Notes: generated by a model from the sequence alone, not told the origin. Positions 6,424-14,909 are shown, counted from the stretch's first letter. The stretch is DNA of 64,000 bases from Saccharofermentans sp. (GCA_016292135.1 JAEFAZ010000002.1:372001-436000); one strand, 5' to 3'. Made by a program: numbers and translations.

Positions 6424-8220
6424 ATGTTCGTAAGTAATGATATCAAGTACATCGGTGTTAATGATCACCAGATCGATCTTTTTGAAGGCCAGTATGTTGT
6501 GCCGAACGGAATGGCATATAACTCTTATGTCATCCTTGATGAGAAGACCGCTGTCATGGATACCGTCGATAAGAACTTTACCCATGAGTGGCTCGATAAC
6601 CTTGAGCAGGCGCTCGACGGAAGAAAGCCGGATTACCTTGTCGTTCAGCACATGGAACCTGACCACTCCGCAAATATAGAGAATTTCATGCGCGCATACC
6701 CTGATGCAAAGATCGTTTCTTCGCAGAAGGCTTTCACCATGATGAAGAATTTCTTCGGAACGGATTACGAAGACCGCCGTATAGTCGTAGCAGAAGGAGA
6801 TAGTCTCGAACTCGGATCACATGTTCTGTCTTTCGTAGCCGCACCCATGGTCCACTGGCCTGAAGTCATAATGACTTACGACAGCAAGGATAAGGTCCTC
6901 TTTTCCGCCGACGGATTCGGCAAGTTCGGCGCCCTCGATGTTGAAGAAGATGACTGGGCATGCGAAGCAAGAAGATACTACATCGGCATTGTCGGCAAGT
7001 ACGGCGCGCAGGTTCAGGCAGTCCTTAAGAAAGCTGCAAACCTTGAGATCGCTACGATCTGTCCTCTGCATGGTCCCGTTCTTACAGGCGACCTGTCCGA
7101 ATACTTAAAGCTTTACGATATCTGGTCATCTTACGGTGTTGAGACTGACGGTATCGCAATTTTCTATACATCGGTCTACGGCCATACCAAGGCTGCAGTC
7201 GAGATCCTCGCAGAGAAACTCAAGAACAACGGATGTCCCAAGGTCGTTGTCAACGATCTTGCAAGGGAAGACATGGCTGAGTGTGTCGAAGATGCTTTCC
7301 GTTACGGCAGGATCGTTCTTGCGACTACAACATATAATGCGGATATCTTCCCCTTCATGAGAGAGTTCATAGAGCATCTCACAGAGAGAGGGTTCAAGAA
7401 CAAGACTATTGCCTTGATCGAGAACGGATCCTGGGCACCGCAGGCGATCAAGACCATGAAAGCTATGCTCGAAAAGTCGCAGAACATTACTTACTGCGAC
7501 AACAACGTAAAGATCATGTCAGCGCTTAACGAGGATTCAAAGACTCAGATCGATGAACTTGCAAAAGAACTCTGCCAGGATTATCTTGCGAGAAAAGAAG
7601 ATACTGCAAACAAGAACGACCTTACGGCTCTCTTTAACATAGGTTACGGTCTATATGTCGTTACATCCAACGACGGAAAGAAAGACAACGGTCTTATCGT
7701 CAATACCGTAACGCAGGTCACAAACACACCCAACAGGATCGCCGTTACCATCAACAAGCAGAACTATTCCCACCATGTCATCAAGCAGACCGGTGTCATG
7801 AACGTCAACTGTCTTTCCGAGGAAGCGCCTTTCTCAGTATTCGAGAACTTCGGTTTCCAGAGCGGACGTACAGTCGATAAGTTCGCTGGGGAAGAGGAAC
7901 TCCTCCGTTCGGATAACGGTCTCGTATTCATGTCCAAGTACATCAATTCCTTCATGTCGCTGAAGGTCGAAGATTATGTGGATCTTGATACCCACGGTAT
8001 GTTCATCTGCTCGATCACTGAGGCCCGTGTTCTTTCCGACAAGAAGACCATGACCTACACCTACTATCAGGATAAGGTCAAGCCCAAGCCGGAGACCGAA
8101 GGCAAGAAGGGCTGGGTCTGCAAGGTCTGCGGATATGTTTACGAAGGAGATGAACTCCCCGACGATATCGTCTGTCCTCTCTGCAAGCACGGCGCAGCCG
8201 ACTTTGAACCGATCGGATAA
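6424..8220 (+). CDS. Flavodiiron protein fused to flavin reductase and rubredoxin domains
   Basis: A 598-residue cytosolic enzyme with four parts. Residues ~1-240 are the metallo-beta-lactamase-like diiron domain with all expected ligands: H76, E78, D80 and H81 in 'HMEPDH', H144, D163 and H216. Residues ~243-395 are a flavodoxin domain (FMN site 'YTSVYGHT'). Residues ~405-545 resemble an FMN-binding flavin reductase ('FNIGYGLYVVTS', 'GLIVNTVTQVT'). Residues ~563-598 are a rubredoxin with two CxxC knuckles ('CKVC', 'CPLC'). Flavodiiron proteins reduce O2 to water or NO to N2O; the fused modules could pass electrons from NAD(P)H inside one chain. This is a detoxifying enzyme expected in an anaerobe. 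GGGAGG precedes the ATG. Confidence 0.92.
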   Translation: MFVSNDIKYIGVNDHQIDLFEGQYVVPNGMAYNSYVILDEKTAVMDTVDKNFTHEWLDNLEQALDGRKPDYLVVQHMEPDHSANIENFMRAYPDAKIVSSQKAFTMMKNFFGTDYEDRRIVVAEGDSLELGSHVLSFVAAPMVHWPEVIMTYDSKDKVLFSADGFGKFGALDVEEDDWACEARRYYIGIVGKYGAQVQAVLKKAANLEIATICPLHGPVLTGDLSEYLKLYDIWSSYGVETDGIAIFYTSVYGHTKAAVEILAEKLKNNGCPKVVVNDLAREDMAECVEDAFRYGRIVLATTTYNADIFPFMREFIEHLTERGFKNKTIALIENGSWAPQAIKTMKAMLEKSQNITYCDNNVKIMSALNEDSKTQIDELAKELCQDYLARKEDTANKNDLTALFNIGYGLYVVTSNDGKKDNGLIVNTVTQVTNTPNRIAVTINKQNYSHHVIKQTGVMNVNCLSEEAPFSVFENFGFQSGRTVDKFAGEEELLRSDNGLVFMSKYINSFMSLKVEDYVDLDTHGMFICSITEARVLSDKKTMTYTYYQDKVKPKPETEGKKGWVCKVCGYVYEGDELPDDIVCPLCKHGAADFEPIG

Positions 8221-8225
8221 GAACG

Positions 8226-8996
8226 ATGGAAGTCATCAACGGCGAATGGTACATGGACGGCGTCAGCTGGCGTGACAAGACATGTCTTCACAGCGCCGCT
8301 GAACTTCTTGAGCTTATAGATGAAATCGGATTCATGCCGCTCTTTGCCAATGAGATCCCCGGTTTTTCCGTCGAGAACAGGACTGATCCCAAGTACTGGT
8401 GGACGGGCGATCCCGGACGTGATCCATGGGAATGGAGGATGATATTGGCGAGGACCGGCAAGGTCGCATACGGGAAGTTTTTCGGAAATAAAGCCGGCTT
8501 TGTCTCGAAGAAGTGGTTTCCGTATTTTGCCAATTACCGCAGATCCGGCTACGACTTCGATTCGCTCTATCAGGAGGGAAAGGCGTCTTTCCGTGAGAAG
8601 CTCCTGATGGATCTGTTCATGCCGGAAGATATAGAACCCAAAGACATAAAGAAGAGCGGTCTTGAGAAGAAGGGGTGCCATGCGGAACTCTTTACTTTCG
8701 AGATGAAAGAGAAGGCCGGTTTCGGCAAAGGCGGCGAGAAGAATTTTGAAGGTGTCCTTGCAAAGCTGCAGATGCAGACTTATCTCGTTGCAGCCGACTT
8801 CAGGCCCAGGCTCAACAAAAAGGGTGAATCCTACGGCTGGGCGGTTGCTAAGATGACCCCGCCGGAGTACCTTTGGGGCTATAAGTTCGTGACCGGAAGA
8901 TATAAGGAGTTGCCGCAAACTTCTTTCGATAAGATTGCAAAGCAGCTGATCTTGCATTATGATACCGACGAGAAAACGGTTAGAAGGATATTGTAG
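8226..8996 (+). CDS. AlkZ-related protein
   Basis: A 256-residue soluble protein without membrane segments. The stretch 'YWWTGDPGRDPWEWRMIL' and the following 'GKVAYGKFFGNKAGFVSKKWF' recall proteins annotated as AlkZ-related, distantly related to the YcaQ/AlkZ DNA glycosylases that unhook interstrand crosslinks. I cannot confirm the glycosylase catalytic motif (QxQ) from the sequence, so DNA repair is only a possibility. It begins 5 nt after the flavodiiron stop and ends 3 nt before the PHP gene, so the three form one operon. A defined Shine-Dalgarno is weak (GGATAAG), which fits translational coupling to the upstream gene. Confidence 0.6.
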   Translation: MEVINGEWYMDGVSWRDKTCLHSAAELLELIDEIGFMPLFANEIPGFSVENRTDPKYWWTGDPGRDPWEWRMILARTGKVAYGKFFGNKAGFVSKKWFPYFANYRRSGYDFDSLYQEGKASFREKLLMDLFMPEDIEPKDIKKSGLEKKGCHAELFTFEMKEKAGFGKGGEKNFEGVLAKLQMQTYLVAADFRPRLNKKGESYGWAVAKMTPPEYLWGYKFVTGRYKELPQTSFDKIAKQLILHYDTDEKTVRRIL

Positions 8997-8999
8997 AGA

Positions 9000-9758
9000 A
9001 TGCAAGGATATCTGTTGGAAACGCACCTTCACACTGCGGAAGCTTCCGCGTGCGGCAAGGTCAACGGTGCTGATTACATTGATTACATGATAGCCAAAGG
9101 CTTTAACGGAATGATCGTGACAGATCATTTCTTTAACGGCAACTGCAGAGTGCCCAAGGATCTTCCCTGGGATGAGAGAGTAGATTGGTACATGTCCGGT
9201 TACGAGCATGCTCTCGAAGCTGCCAAGGGAAAGCCTCTGGATGTGTTCTTCGGTGTGGAGTTTAACTTTGACAGGGATGAATATCTCATCTACGGCGTCG
9301 ACAGGAAATGGCTCCTCGAAAATGATGACATACTGGATCTCACGCGCAGGCAGGTTTACGACAGGGTCCATGAGGCCGGTGCGGTAATGGTTAACGCGCA
9401 CCCATACCGTGAAAGATTTTACATAGAAGATATCAAGCTCATGCCTTCGATCTGTGACGGCATTGAGATCTATAACGCAGCCAATCCCGATAACCAGAAC
9501 GCTTTGGGTTATCAGTATGCCTTAAGGCTGGGACTTCCTGTGACCGCAGGGTCTGACATCCACTTTTTCTACGACGGCGCGATGGGCGGCATGCTCCTGC
9601 CCCACGGGATAAAGGACGTGAGTGAGTATTCATCCATGCTTATGGCAAGAGAGGGAGTTGCCGTAAGAGTTCTTGACGGTTCCGTAACTCCTGTGGAAGA
9701 GATAGAAGAAATGAAAGTGCCGGCTGAGGAGCCGACACTTCCCGTGATCGAATTATAA
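9000..9758 (+). CDS. PHP domain metal-dependent phosphoesterase
   Basis: A 252-residue protein that is a single PHP domain. The metal-binding motifs appear in order: 'ETHLHT' near the start, 'VTDHF', 'GVEFNF', 'NAHPYR' and 'GSDIHF'. PHP enzymes hydrolyse phosphate esters, for example histidinol phosphate or nucleotide 3',5'-bisphosphates; the substrate cannot be told here because the usual extra signatures of HisK or of RNase AM/TrpH are not decisive. The N-terminal 'MQGYLLETHLHT' fits the family start. It follows the AlkZ-related gene by 3 nt, so it is translated in the same operon, and it converges with the LUD gene on the other strand, only 6 nt away and without a visible terminator. Confidence 0.88.
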   Translation: MQGYLLETHLHTAEASACGKVNGADYIDYMIAKGFNGMIVTDHFFNGNCRVPKDLPWDERVDWYMSGYEHALEAAKGKPLDVFFGVEFNFDRDEYLIYGVDRKWLLENDDILDLTRRQVYDRVHEAGAVMVNAHPYRERFYIEDIKLMPSICDGIEIYNAANPDNQNALGYQYALRLGLPVTAGSDIHFFYDGAMGGMLLPHGIKDVSEYSSMLMAREGVAVRVLDGSVTPVEEIEEMKVPAEEPTLPVIEL

Positions 9759-9764
9759 GTTTTA

Positions 9765-10394
9765 TCAGAATCCGAGCGTATCGTTAACGAGGATCACCTT
9801 GATCCTGTCCTTATGGCGTGAAAATCTCGTTACCAGGAACTGGCAGCAGATCGTATCGGCAGACTTGCAGTTCATGCAGGAGCCTGTTGCCGTACAGGGG
9901 GTCTGAAGCCCGAATCTCTGGGCGTTTATGGGTGCCGCGACGTTCCTTGCTCTTTTCATTGCGCCGTCAACGTCATTACAGACCTTGTTCATGCCGACTA
10001 TGAAGAGCACGTTCCTGGGCCCCTGGCAGATGGCAGACACGCGGTTGGCGTTGCCGTCGATGTTGATGAGGATACCGTCTTCGGTGATCGCGTTGCAGCT
10101 TGAGAGGAAGAAATCGGCATCGTATGCCGCGAGCATGGCGGCTCTCTTGTCTTCTATTGCGTCCCTGTCGATGAAATTGTAACTGCCTGCCTTGAGTTTT
10201 TCCGTAAGGCCGATCTCGTGAACGCTCATGCCGCCGCCCATCGTGACGCTGCTTCCTTCGGGAATGAGCTCCAGAGCCTTGGCGAGGGCTTCCTCTTTTG
10301 TCTCGGCATAGAAACCCGTCATGTTGCGGGATTCCAATCCCTTAATGACTTTCTGGGCAAGCTTCCTGTTGCGAAGGGTGATGTTCTCGTTCAT
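9765..10394 (-). CDS. LUD domain protein (lactate utilisation LutC/YkgG type)
   Basis: A 209-residue protein covering the LUD (DUF162) fold: 'VTMGGGMSVHEIGL' in the first half, 'ITEDGILINIDGNANRVSAI' in the middle and 'GMNKVCNDVDGAMKRARNVAAP' towards the end. A Cys cluster, 'CTATGSCMNCKSADTICC', near the C-terminus could hold an Fe-S centre; it occurs in the stand-alone clostridial subgroup. LutC takes part in oxidation of L-lactate with LutA and LutB, but those genes are absent here, so the actual role of this orphan is uncertain. Translation is supported by GGGAGG 7 nt before the ATG. It is divergent from the MurT-like gene. Confidence 0.85.
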   Translation of the reverse strand: MNENITLRNRKLAQKVIKGLESRNMTGFYAETKEEALAKALELIPEGSSVTMGGGMSVHEIGLTEKLKAGSYNFIDRDAIEDKRAAMLAAYDADFFLSSCNAITEDGILINIDGNANRVSAICQGPRNVLFIVGMNKVCNDVDGAMKRARNVAAPINAQRFGLQTPCTATGSCMNCKSADTICCQFLVTRFSRHKDRIKVILVNDTLGF

Positions 10395-10446
10395 GGTAAG
10401 ATCCTCCCGGGACAGTAATGGCAGGCTAAAGCTGCCGGATGAAAAG

Positions 10447-10455
10447 ATTTTATCA
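10447..10455 (-). promoter_or_regulatory. Extended -10 promoter of the LUD gene
   Basis: The minus strand reads TGATAAAAT. The leader downstream contains a small GGCAG/CTGCC hairpin (10420-10436). Confidence 0.4.
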
Positions 10456-10486
10456 CAGATGTTGTTCGGATTCTTTAATACTGGTG

Positions 10487-10500
10487 TATTATAGTATAAT
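10487..10500 (+). promoter_or_regulatory. -10 region of the MurT-like gene
   Basis: Two candidate -10 boxes overlap here, TATTAT (10487-10492) and TATAAT (10495-10500). The second would place the start of transcription inside the GGAGG site (10506-10510), so the first is more likely to give a normal leader. Confidence 0.4.
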
Positions 10501-10520
10501 CTTATCGGAGGCGAGAATTG

Positions 10521-11891
10521 ATGAGTTTAAGATTTATAGCAGCCCTTTGGCTGGCAAAGCTTTCTATCCCGGTATTGAAGATCACGGGACACAACGGAAC
10601 AGATTATCCCGGAAGCCTTGCTATCAGGATATGTCCCGACTTTTTTCAGAAGATCGGCAAGCCCGGGACGATAATCGGCGTTACCGGCACCAACGGAAAG
10701 ACAACATGTGCCAACATGCTATGTGACGCTTTCGAAGCGGCAGGCAAAAAGGTCCTTTGCAACAGATACGGTTCCAATATTGATACCGGACTTTCCACCT
10801 GTCTGCTCAAGGGAGCGACCCTTACGGGCAAGCCCAAGTTCGATACGGCCGTGCTCGAGATAGACGAGAGGTCTGCCGTCAAGGTCTTCCCGACGATCAC
10901 ACCCAAATACATGTGCGTTACCAACCTTTTCAGGGATTCGATCATGAGAAACGGTCACCCTGACTATATCGCGGGCATCCTGGATGCCAATATACCTCCC
11001 GAGACCAAGCTCATCCTTAACGGAGATGATCTGATCTCAGGCAGGATCGCGCTGTCGAATCCCAGAGCCTATTACGGTATCGAGAAGCAGGATACGGATG
11101 TCACGGAGTGCGAGAATCTCCTTAACGACATGAGGATCTGCCCGGTCTGCGGAAGCAAGCTGATCTACGATTACAGAAGATACCACCATATCGGCAAGGC
11201 CCACTGCTCCAAGTGCGATTTCAAGTCCCCCGAGTACGATTATTCGGGACACGACATCGATACAAAGAAGAATACGATCATGATCCGCGACAAGGACGGG
11301 GATTTTGAATATCATATCTCCAATGACAGTATGTTCAACATCTACAACACCTGTCTGGTCGTTGCCCTCTTCAGGGAACTCGGCTACAAGGGCGAGGAAC
11401 TGGGCAAGATCATGGAGAGCGTCAAGATCCCTGATACCCGGTTCAACGTTCAGAAGGCAGGCTCAATATCTGTCGTTACCCAGCTTGCCAAAGACAAGAA
11501 CGCCCTGGCAGTATCCCGCGCCACGGACTATGTAAGGAAGATGCCGGGACACAAGAAGATGTTCCTGCTCATCAGCTGTTACAAGGACGAGCGCCACTGG
11601 TCAGAGAACACCTGCTGGCTCTACGACTGTGACTTTGAGATGATGAACGACCCGCTTATGGATCAGCTGATAGTAACGGGTCCGAGAGCCCCTGACTTCT
11701 ATATGAGGCTGCTCTTCGCCGGGATCCCGGAAGAGAAGATATTCTATGAGCTTGACGAGCGCAAGGCTGCGGCTGAGTTCGATCTTAAGAAGGACGATAC
11801 CGTCTATATCTTCTGCGGTATCGATGCTTTCGACCTGGTCGACGACTGCCGTAAGATAATCCTCAAGCGCGCCGAAGATGAAGGATTGTGA
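10521..11891 (+). CDS. MurT-like Mur ligase, divergent
   Basis: A 456-residue protein with MurT architecture: a membrane-proximal N-terminus ending 'LPG'-like ('YPGSLAIRI'), an ATP P-loop 'GVTGTNGKTT' (about residues 55-64), a four-Cys zinc ribbon ('CPVCGSK'...'CSKC') inserted in the central domain, and a C-terminal DUF1727 domain. MurT with GatD amidates the D-Glu of lipid II. Here the DUF1727 signature, normally resembling 'NDRIADGRDVSWIWD', reads 'SCYKDERHWSENTCWLYD', so the Asp that completes the GatD triad is not apparent. The motif 'NLFRDSIMRNGHP' also departs from the usual 'NLFRDQLDRYGE'. ATG at 10521 is preferred to an adjacent TTG. The GatD-like gene follows directly. A changed substrate or nitrogen source is inferred. 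Confidence 0.85.
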   Translation: MSLRFIAALWLAKLSIPVLKITGHNGTDYPGSLAIRICPDFFQKIGKPGTIIGVTGTNGKTTCANMLCDAFEAAGKKVLCNRYGSNIDTGLSTCLLKGATLTGKPKFDTAVLEIDERSAVKVFPTITPKYMCVTNLFRDSIMRNGHPDYIAGILDANIPPETKLILNGDDLISGRIALSNPRAYYGIEKQDTDVTECENLLNDMRICPVCGSKLIYDYRRYHHIGKAHCSKCDFKSPEYDYSGHDIDTKKNTIMIRDKDGDFEYHISNDSMFNIYNTCLVVALFRELGYKGEELGKIMESVKIPDTRFNVQKAGSISVVTQLAKDKNALAVSRATDYVRKMPGHKKMFLLISCYKDERHWSENTCWLYDCDFEMMNDPLMDQLIVTGPRAPDFYMRLLFAGIPEEKIFYELDERKAAAEFDLKKDDTVYIFCGIDAFDLVDDCRKIILKRAEDEGL

Positions 11892-11901
11892 GGTGGATGA
11901 G

Positions 11902-12648
11902 ATGAAGATAGAGATTTTATTTCCCGAAGTCTGTAACCTCTATGCCGAGCTTCAGAATATCGAATACCTGAAAAGATGCGATCCTTCGATCGAGATCATC
12001 CATACGGATCTTAAGAGCCGCCCCGCTTTTCTTGACGGCGGCATAGGCCTGGTCTATGTCGGAACGACGACCGAGAAAGGCCAGGAGCTCGTTATCGAGA
12101 GCCTTAAGCCTTACCGTGATGAGATCCTCAAGTCTATAGAAGACGGCCAGTTCATGCTCCTTACCGGTAATGCATCCGAGATGTTCGGATCGGTCATCAA
12201 GTGCGAAGACGGCAATGATATCAAGGGTCTGGGCATTCTGCCGACCTATGCGGTCAGGGACATGATGCACCGCTACAATACTCTCTGGATCGGCCAGTAT
12301 CATTTCGAAAACGGTGACAAGGAAGACGTTGTAGGCTTCAAGAGCCAGTTCACCCAGTGCTATTTTGATGAAGGCAGGGGATATGATGACGAATTTAAGC
12401 CCCTGTTCGTTGCCGAAAGGGGAGAAGGACTTCATCCGGGCATCAAGGAAGAGGGTTTGAGGTGGAAGAACCTCTATATGACCTATCTTCTCGGACCGCT
12501 CTTTATCGTAAATCCCCTGTTTACGCATACTTTCCTTGAGCAGATCGGTGCGGAGAACACTGAGATCGCCTACAAGGAGGCTTCCATGAGGTCCTTCCTC
12601 AAGAGGTGCAAGGAATTCAGGGAACCCGACAGAGGCTTCACCTATTGA
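11902..12648 (+). CDS. GatD-like class I amidotransferase without catalytic Cys and His
   Basis: A 248-residue protein with the GatD fold: N-terminal 'LFPEVCNLYAELQNIEYLKR' and C-terminal 'YLLGPLFIVNPLFTHTFL'. In active GatD the nucleophile lies in a 'CGGYQLLG'-type elbow; here the segment is 'LLTGNASEMFG' (residues 86-96), with Gly at the Cys position. The catalytic His of 'YLHGPLLPKNP' is replaced by Leu197 in 'YLLGPL'. It therefore should not hydrolyse glutamine. ATG at 11902 is chosen because GAGGTGG precedes it and the family starts 'MKI'; an in-frame ATG at 11878 lies inside the MurT-like gene. It is 10 nt behind the MurT-like gene, so the two likely form a complex. Confidence 0.85.
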   Translation: MKIEILFPEVCNLYAELQNIEYLKRCDPSIEIIHTDLKSRPAFLDGGIGLVYVGTTTEKGQELVIESLKPYRDEILKSIEDGQFMLLTGNASEMFGSVIKCEDGNDIKGLGILPTYAVRDMMHRYNTLWIGQYHFENGDKEDVVGFKSQFTQCYFDEGRGYDDEFKPLFVAERGEGLHPGIKEEGLRWKNLYMTYLLGPLFIVNPLFTHTFLEQIGAENTEIAYKEASMRSFLKRCKEFREPDRGFTY

Positions 12649-12670
12649 CGGACAAGAGATAACGGCTTTT

Positions 12671-12705
12671 AAAGCTCCGCAGGATAAGCCCGCGGAGCTT
12701 TTTAA
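12671..12705 (+). terminator. Rho-independent terminator
   Basis: AAAGCTCCGC (12671-12680) pairs with GCGGAGCTTT (12692-12701) across an 11-nt loop, followed by a short T run. It closes the MurT/GatD-like operon. Confidence 0.85.
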
Positions 12706-12757
12706 ACGGCTGAGTTAAATAATAAATATTTAAATAGCGTTTATCCTAAAAAGACTG

Positions 12758-12763
12758 TATAAT
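12758..12763 (+). promoter_or_regulatory. -10 box of the decarboxylase gene
   Basis: TATAAT, with a poor -35 region; the start codon is 40 nt downstream. Confidence 0.4.
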
Positions 12764-12802
12764 ATACACTCGTGAAAAATAACAGCCGGGGAGACAAATA
12801 CC

Positions 12803-14083
12803 GTGAGTAAGAAAACACCATTTTTGACAAAAGAACGTGCGGAGGAGATCATCAGGGATATTCCTACGCCCTTCCACATATACGATGAGGCAGGTATCCG
12901 CAGGAACTGCGAGGCAGTTAAGAAGGCTTTCGCATGGAATCCGGGATTCCGTGAATACTTTGCCGTAAAGGCAAATCCCAATCCTTACATCCTGAAGATC
13001 TTCAGTGAATACGATTTCGGTTTCGACTGCTCTTCCGAGGCAGAGCTCGTACTGTCCGAGGCTGTAGGCGCCGATGGAGCGCACATCATGTTCTCGTCCA
13101 ATGAGACGCCCGCCAGGGAATATGCCATGGCATACAACATGGGCGCCATCATCAACCTTGACGACATAACTCATATCGATTTCCTTAAGGACATCATCGG
13201 TGACGAGTTCCCCGAGACCATGAGCATCAGGTACAATCCCGGCGGAGTCTTTGACATGGGCAACGGCATCATGGATAACCCGGGCGATGCCAAGTACGGA
13301 ATGACGACCGAACAGATCTACGATGCGTATGCGCAGCTTAAATCTCACGGGGTCAAGAAGTTCGGAATCCACGCATTCCTTGCAAGTAACACTGTTACAA
13401 ACGATTATTATCCCATGCTGGCAGGCCAGCTTTTCGAGCTTGCTGCCGACATCGAAAAGAAGACGGGCTGCAAGTTCGCATTTATCAATCTGTCGGGCGG
13501 CGTAGGCGTTGACTACAGGCCCGAACAGACAGCCAACGACATAATGGCAATAGGAGAAGGCGTCAGGAAGAAGTTCGAAGAGATCCTCGTTCCCGCAGGC
13601 ATGGGCGATGTTGCCATCTACTGTGAGATGGGCAGGTTCATGTCGGCACCCTACGGAGCTCTTGTTACAAAGGCGATCCACGCCAAGCACATCTACAAGG
13701 AGTATATCGGCGTTGATGCATGCGCTGTCAACCTCATGAGACCTGCGATGTACGGTGCTTACCACCACATCACGGTCCTCGGCAAGGAGAACGCTCCCTG
13801 TGATCATATGTATGATGTTGTCGGCGCTCTCTGCGAGAACAACGACAAGTTTGCGATAGACCGTATGCTCCCCGAGATCGAGACAGGAGATATCCTCTAT
13901 ATCCACGATGCCGGCGGACACGGATATGCAATGGGTTATAACTACAACGGAAGGCTTAAGTCAGCTGAGGTGCTCCTTACGGAGTCAGGCGAAGCTAAGC
14001 TGATCAGGAGGGCCGAGACGCTCAACGATTACTTTGCGACCCTTGACGGCACCGAATTTGCCGATAAGCTCCTTTCCAAATAA
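12803..14083 (+). CDS. lysA: Diaminopimelate decarboxylase-type PLP enzyme
   Basis: A 426-residue fold type III PLP decarboxylase. The PLP lysine is in 'FAVKANPNPY'; the glycine-rich phosphate site is 'NLSGGVGVDYRP'; the substrate-side cysteine is in 'ALCENNDKFA', with 'HDAGGHGYAMGYNYNG' near the end. LysA makes L-lysine from meso-diaminopimelate. This protein belongs to a clostridial clade in which the usual 'GIHCHIGSQ' reads 'GIHAFLASNTV' and 'CESGD' reads 'CENND', so the exact substrate should be held as probable rather than certain. GTG start, with GGGGAG 9 nt upstream. It lies after a terminator and its own promoter, next to the MurT/GatD-like pair, and is followed by the MarR operon. 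Confidence 0.82.
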   Translation: MSKKTPFLTKERAEEIIRDIPTPFHIYDEAGIRRNCEAVKKAFAWNPGFREYFAVKANPNPYILKIFSEYDFGFDCSSEAELVLSEAVGADGAHIMFSSNETPAREYAMAYNMGAIINLDDITHIDFLKDIIGDEFPETMSIRYNPGGVFDMGNGIMDNPGDAKYGMTTEQIYDAYAQLKSHGVKKFGIHAFLASNTVTNDYYPMLAGQLFELAADIEKKTGCKFAFINLSGGVGVDYRPEQTANDIMAIGEGVRKKFEEILVPAGMGDVAIYCEMGRFMSAPYGALVTKAIHAKHIYKEYIGVDACAVNLMRPAMYGAYHHITVLGKENAPCDHMYDVVGALCENNDKFAIDRMLPEIETGDILYIHDAGGHGYAMGYNYNGRLKSAEVLLTESGEAKLIRRAETLNDYFATLDGTEFADKLLSK

Positions 14084-14110
14084 ATCACAAAAGAAGGGGG
14101 AGGAACAACC

Positions 14111-14641
14111 GTGCAGGATAAAGAACAAAGAATGTCAGCGGCGCTCGTAAGGATCTTCGAGAATGTCCTTCTGACCGAAGAACTGTCTTTGAGTCAGGGT
14201 TATTTCTCGGACCTTTCTATTGCCGAAATGCACACGCTTACTGCCATAGGTCCCTATGAAGCCAAGACAATGACGAATACAGCAGCAATCCTGGGGATAA
14301 CCACGGGAACGTTGACGGTTGCGATCGACAGGCTGGTCAAGAAGGGCTATGTCGAGCGCAGACGAGACGATAAGGACCGCCGCGTCGTAAGGATCAGCCT
14401 TACGCGCAACGGCAAGCTCGCATGCAGGATGCACGGCAAGTTCCACAGGGTCCTGGCAAGAAGGATCCTGGAAGCTTATGACAACGACGAACAGGAGATG
14501 CTGCTCGGTCTGGTCGATGAGGTCGACAAATACATGGCATCCAGCGTAAGCAAATACGAAGACAAGAACAACACGGAATCCATAAGGAAGACGGCTGCTG
14601 CAGTCGCGAAAGACAAGAGAAGGAGAAAAGAAGATGGGTGA
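14111..14641 (+). CDS. MarR family transcriptional regulator
   Basis: A 176-residue protein with a MarR winged helix: 'HTLTAIGPYEAKTMTNTAAILGIT' leads into the recognition helix 'GTLTVAIDRLVKKGYVERRR' and the wing 'DDKDRRVVRISLT'. A basic tail 'KTAAAVAKDKRRRKEDG' extends beyond the usual ~145 residues. It overlaps the following acyl carrier protein gene by 8 nt. In Firmicutes a MarR gene next to an ACP gene is often FabT, the fatty-acid synthesis repressor, but there are no other fab genes here; control of the envelope operon it heads is equally likely. GTG start with GGGGGAGG upstream. Confidence 0.85.
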   Translation: MQDKEQRMSAALVRIFENVLLTEELSLSQGYFSDLSIAEMHTLTAIGPYEAKTMTNTAAILGITTGTLTVAIDRLVKKGYVERRRDDKDRRVVRISLTRNGKLACRMHGKFHRVLARRILEAYDNDEQEMLLGLVDEVDKYMASSVSKYEDKNNTESIRKTAAAVAKDKRRRKEDG

Positions 14642-14900
14642 CGGTTCTGACAGTAAGCGCAGAGAGAAGATAACGGAAGATGTTATCGCGCTCCTCAAGG
14701 AGTCGATGAACATATCACCCGTTGACCTGAAGGCGAGCACCAATCTCGTTGAGGAACTCGCGATCGATTCCATGCAGCTCTATGAGTTTGTGGTCGATCT
14801 TGAGGAAGCCTACAATATCAGGCTGCCCGATGAACTGCTGGAACAGATAGTGACCGTTGACGATATCGTTGATCTGGTCGTGAGACTGACTTCTGAATAA
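14634..14900 (+). CDS. Acyl carrier protein
   Basis: An 88-residue acidic four-helix carrier protein. The phosphopantetheine attachment Ser is in 'LAIDSMQLYEFVVDLEE', and the last helix ('TVDDIVDLVVRL') is normal. It lies between a MarR regulator and an envelope operon (YfhO, DRE-TIM aldolase, GT-C proteins), not in a fab cluster, so it may be a second, dedicated carrier rather than the housekeeping AcpP; that is inference from context. The ATG overlaps the MarR stop, so translation is coupled. D-alanyl carrier protein DltC is less likely because the motif around the Ser is not 'DSFGTV'-like and no dltABD genes are near. Confidence 0.88.
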   Translation: MGDGSDSKRREKITEDVIALLKESMNISPVDLKASTNLVEELAIDSMQLYEFVVDLEEAYNIRLPDELLEQIVTVDDIVDLVVRLTSE

Positions 14901-14909
14901 CAAGGACTG

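Noticed and set aside
8139..9401. Leftward reading frame of 420 codons
   Set aside because: It lies opposite three well-supported genes (rubredoxin end of the flavodiiron protein, AlkZ-related and PHP); no recognisable motif and no ribosome site.
12746..13921. Leftward reading frame of 391 codons
   Set aside because: Antisense to the LysA-type gene, whose conserved motifs prove the coding strand; long antisense frames are common with this codon bias.
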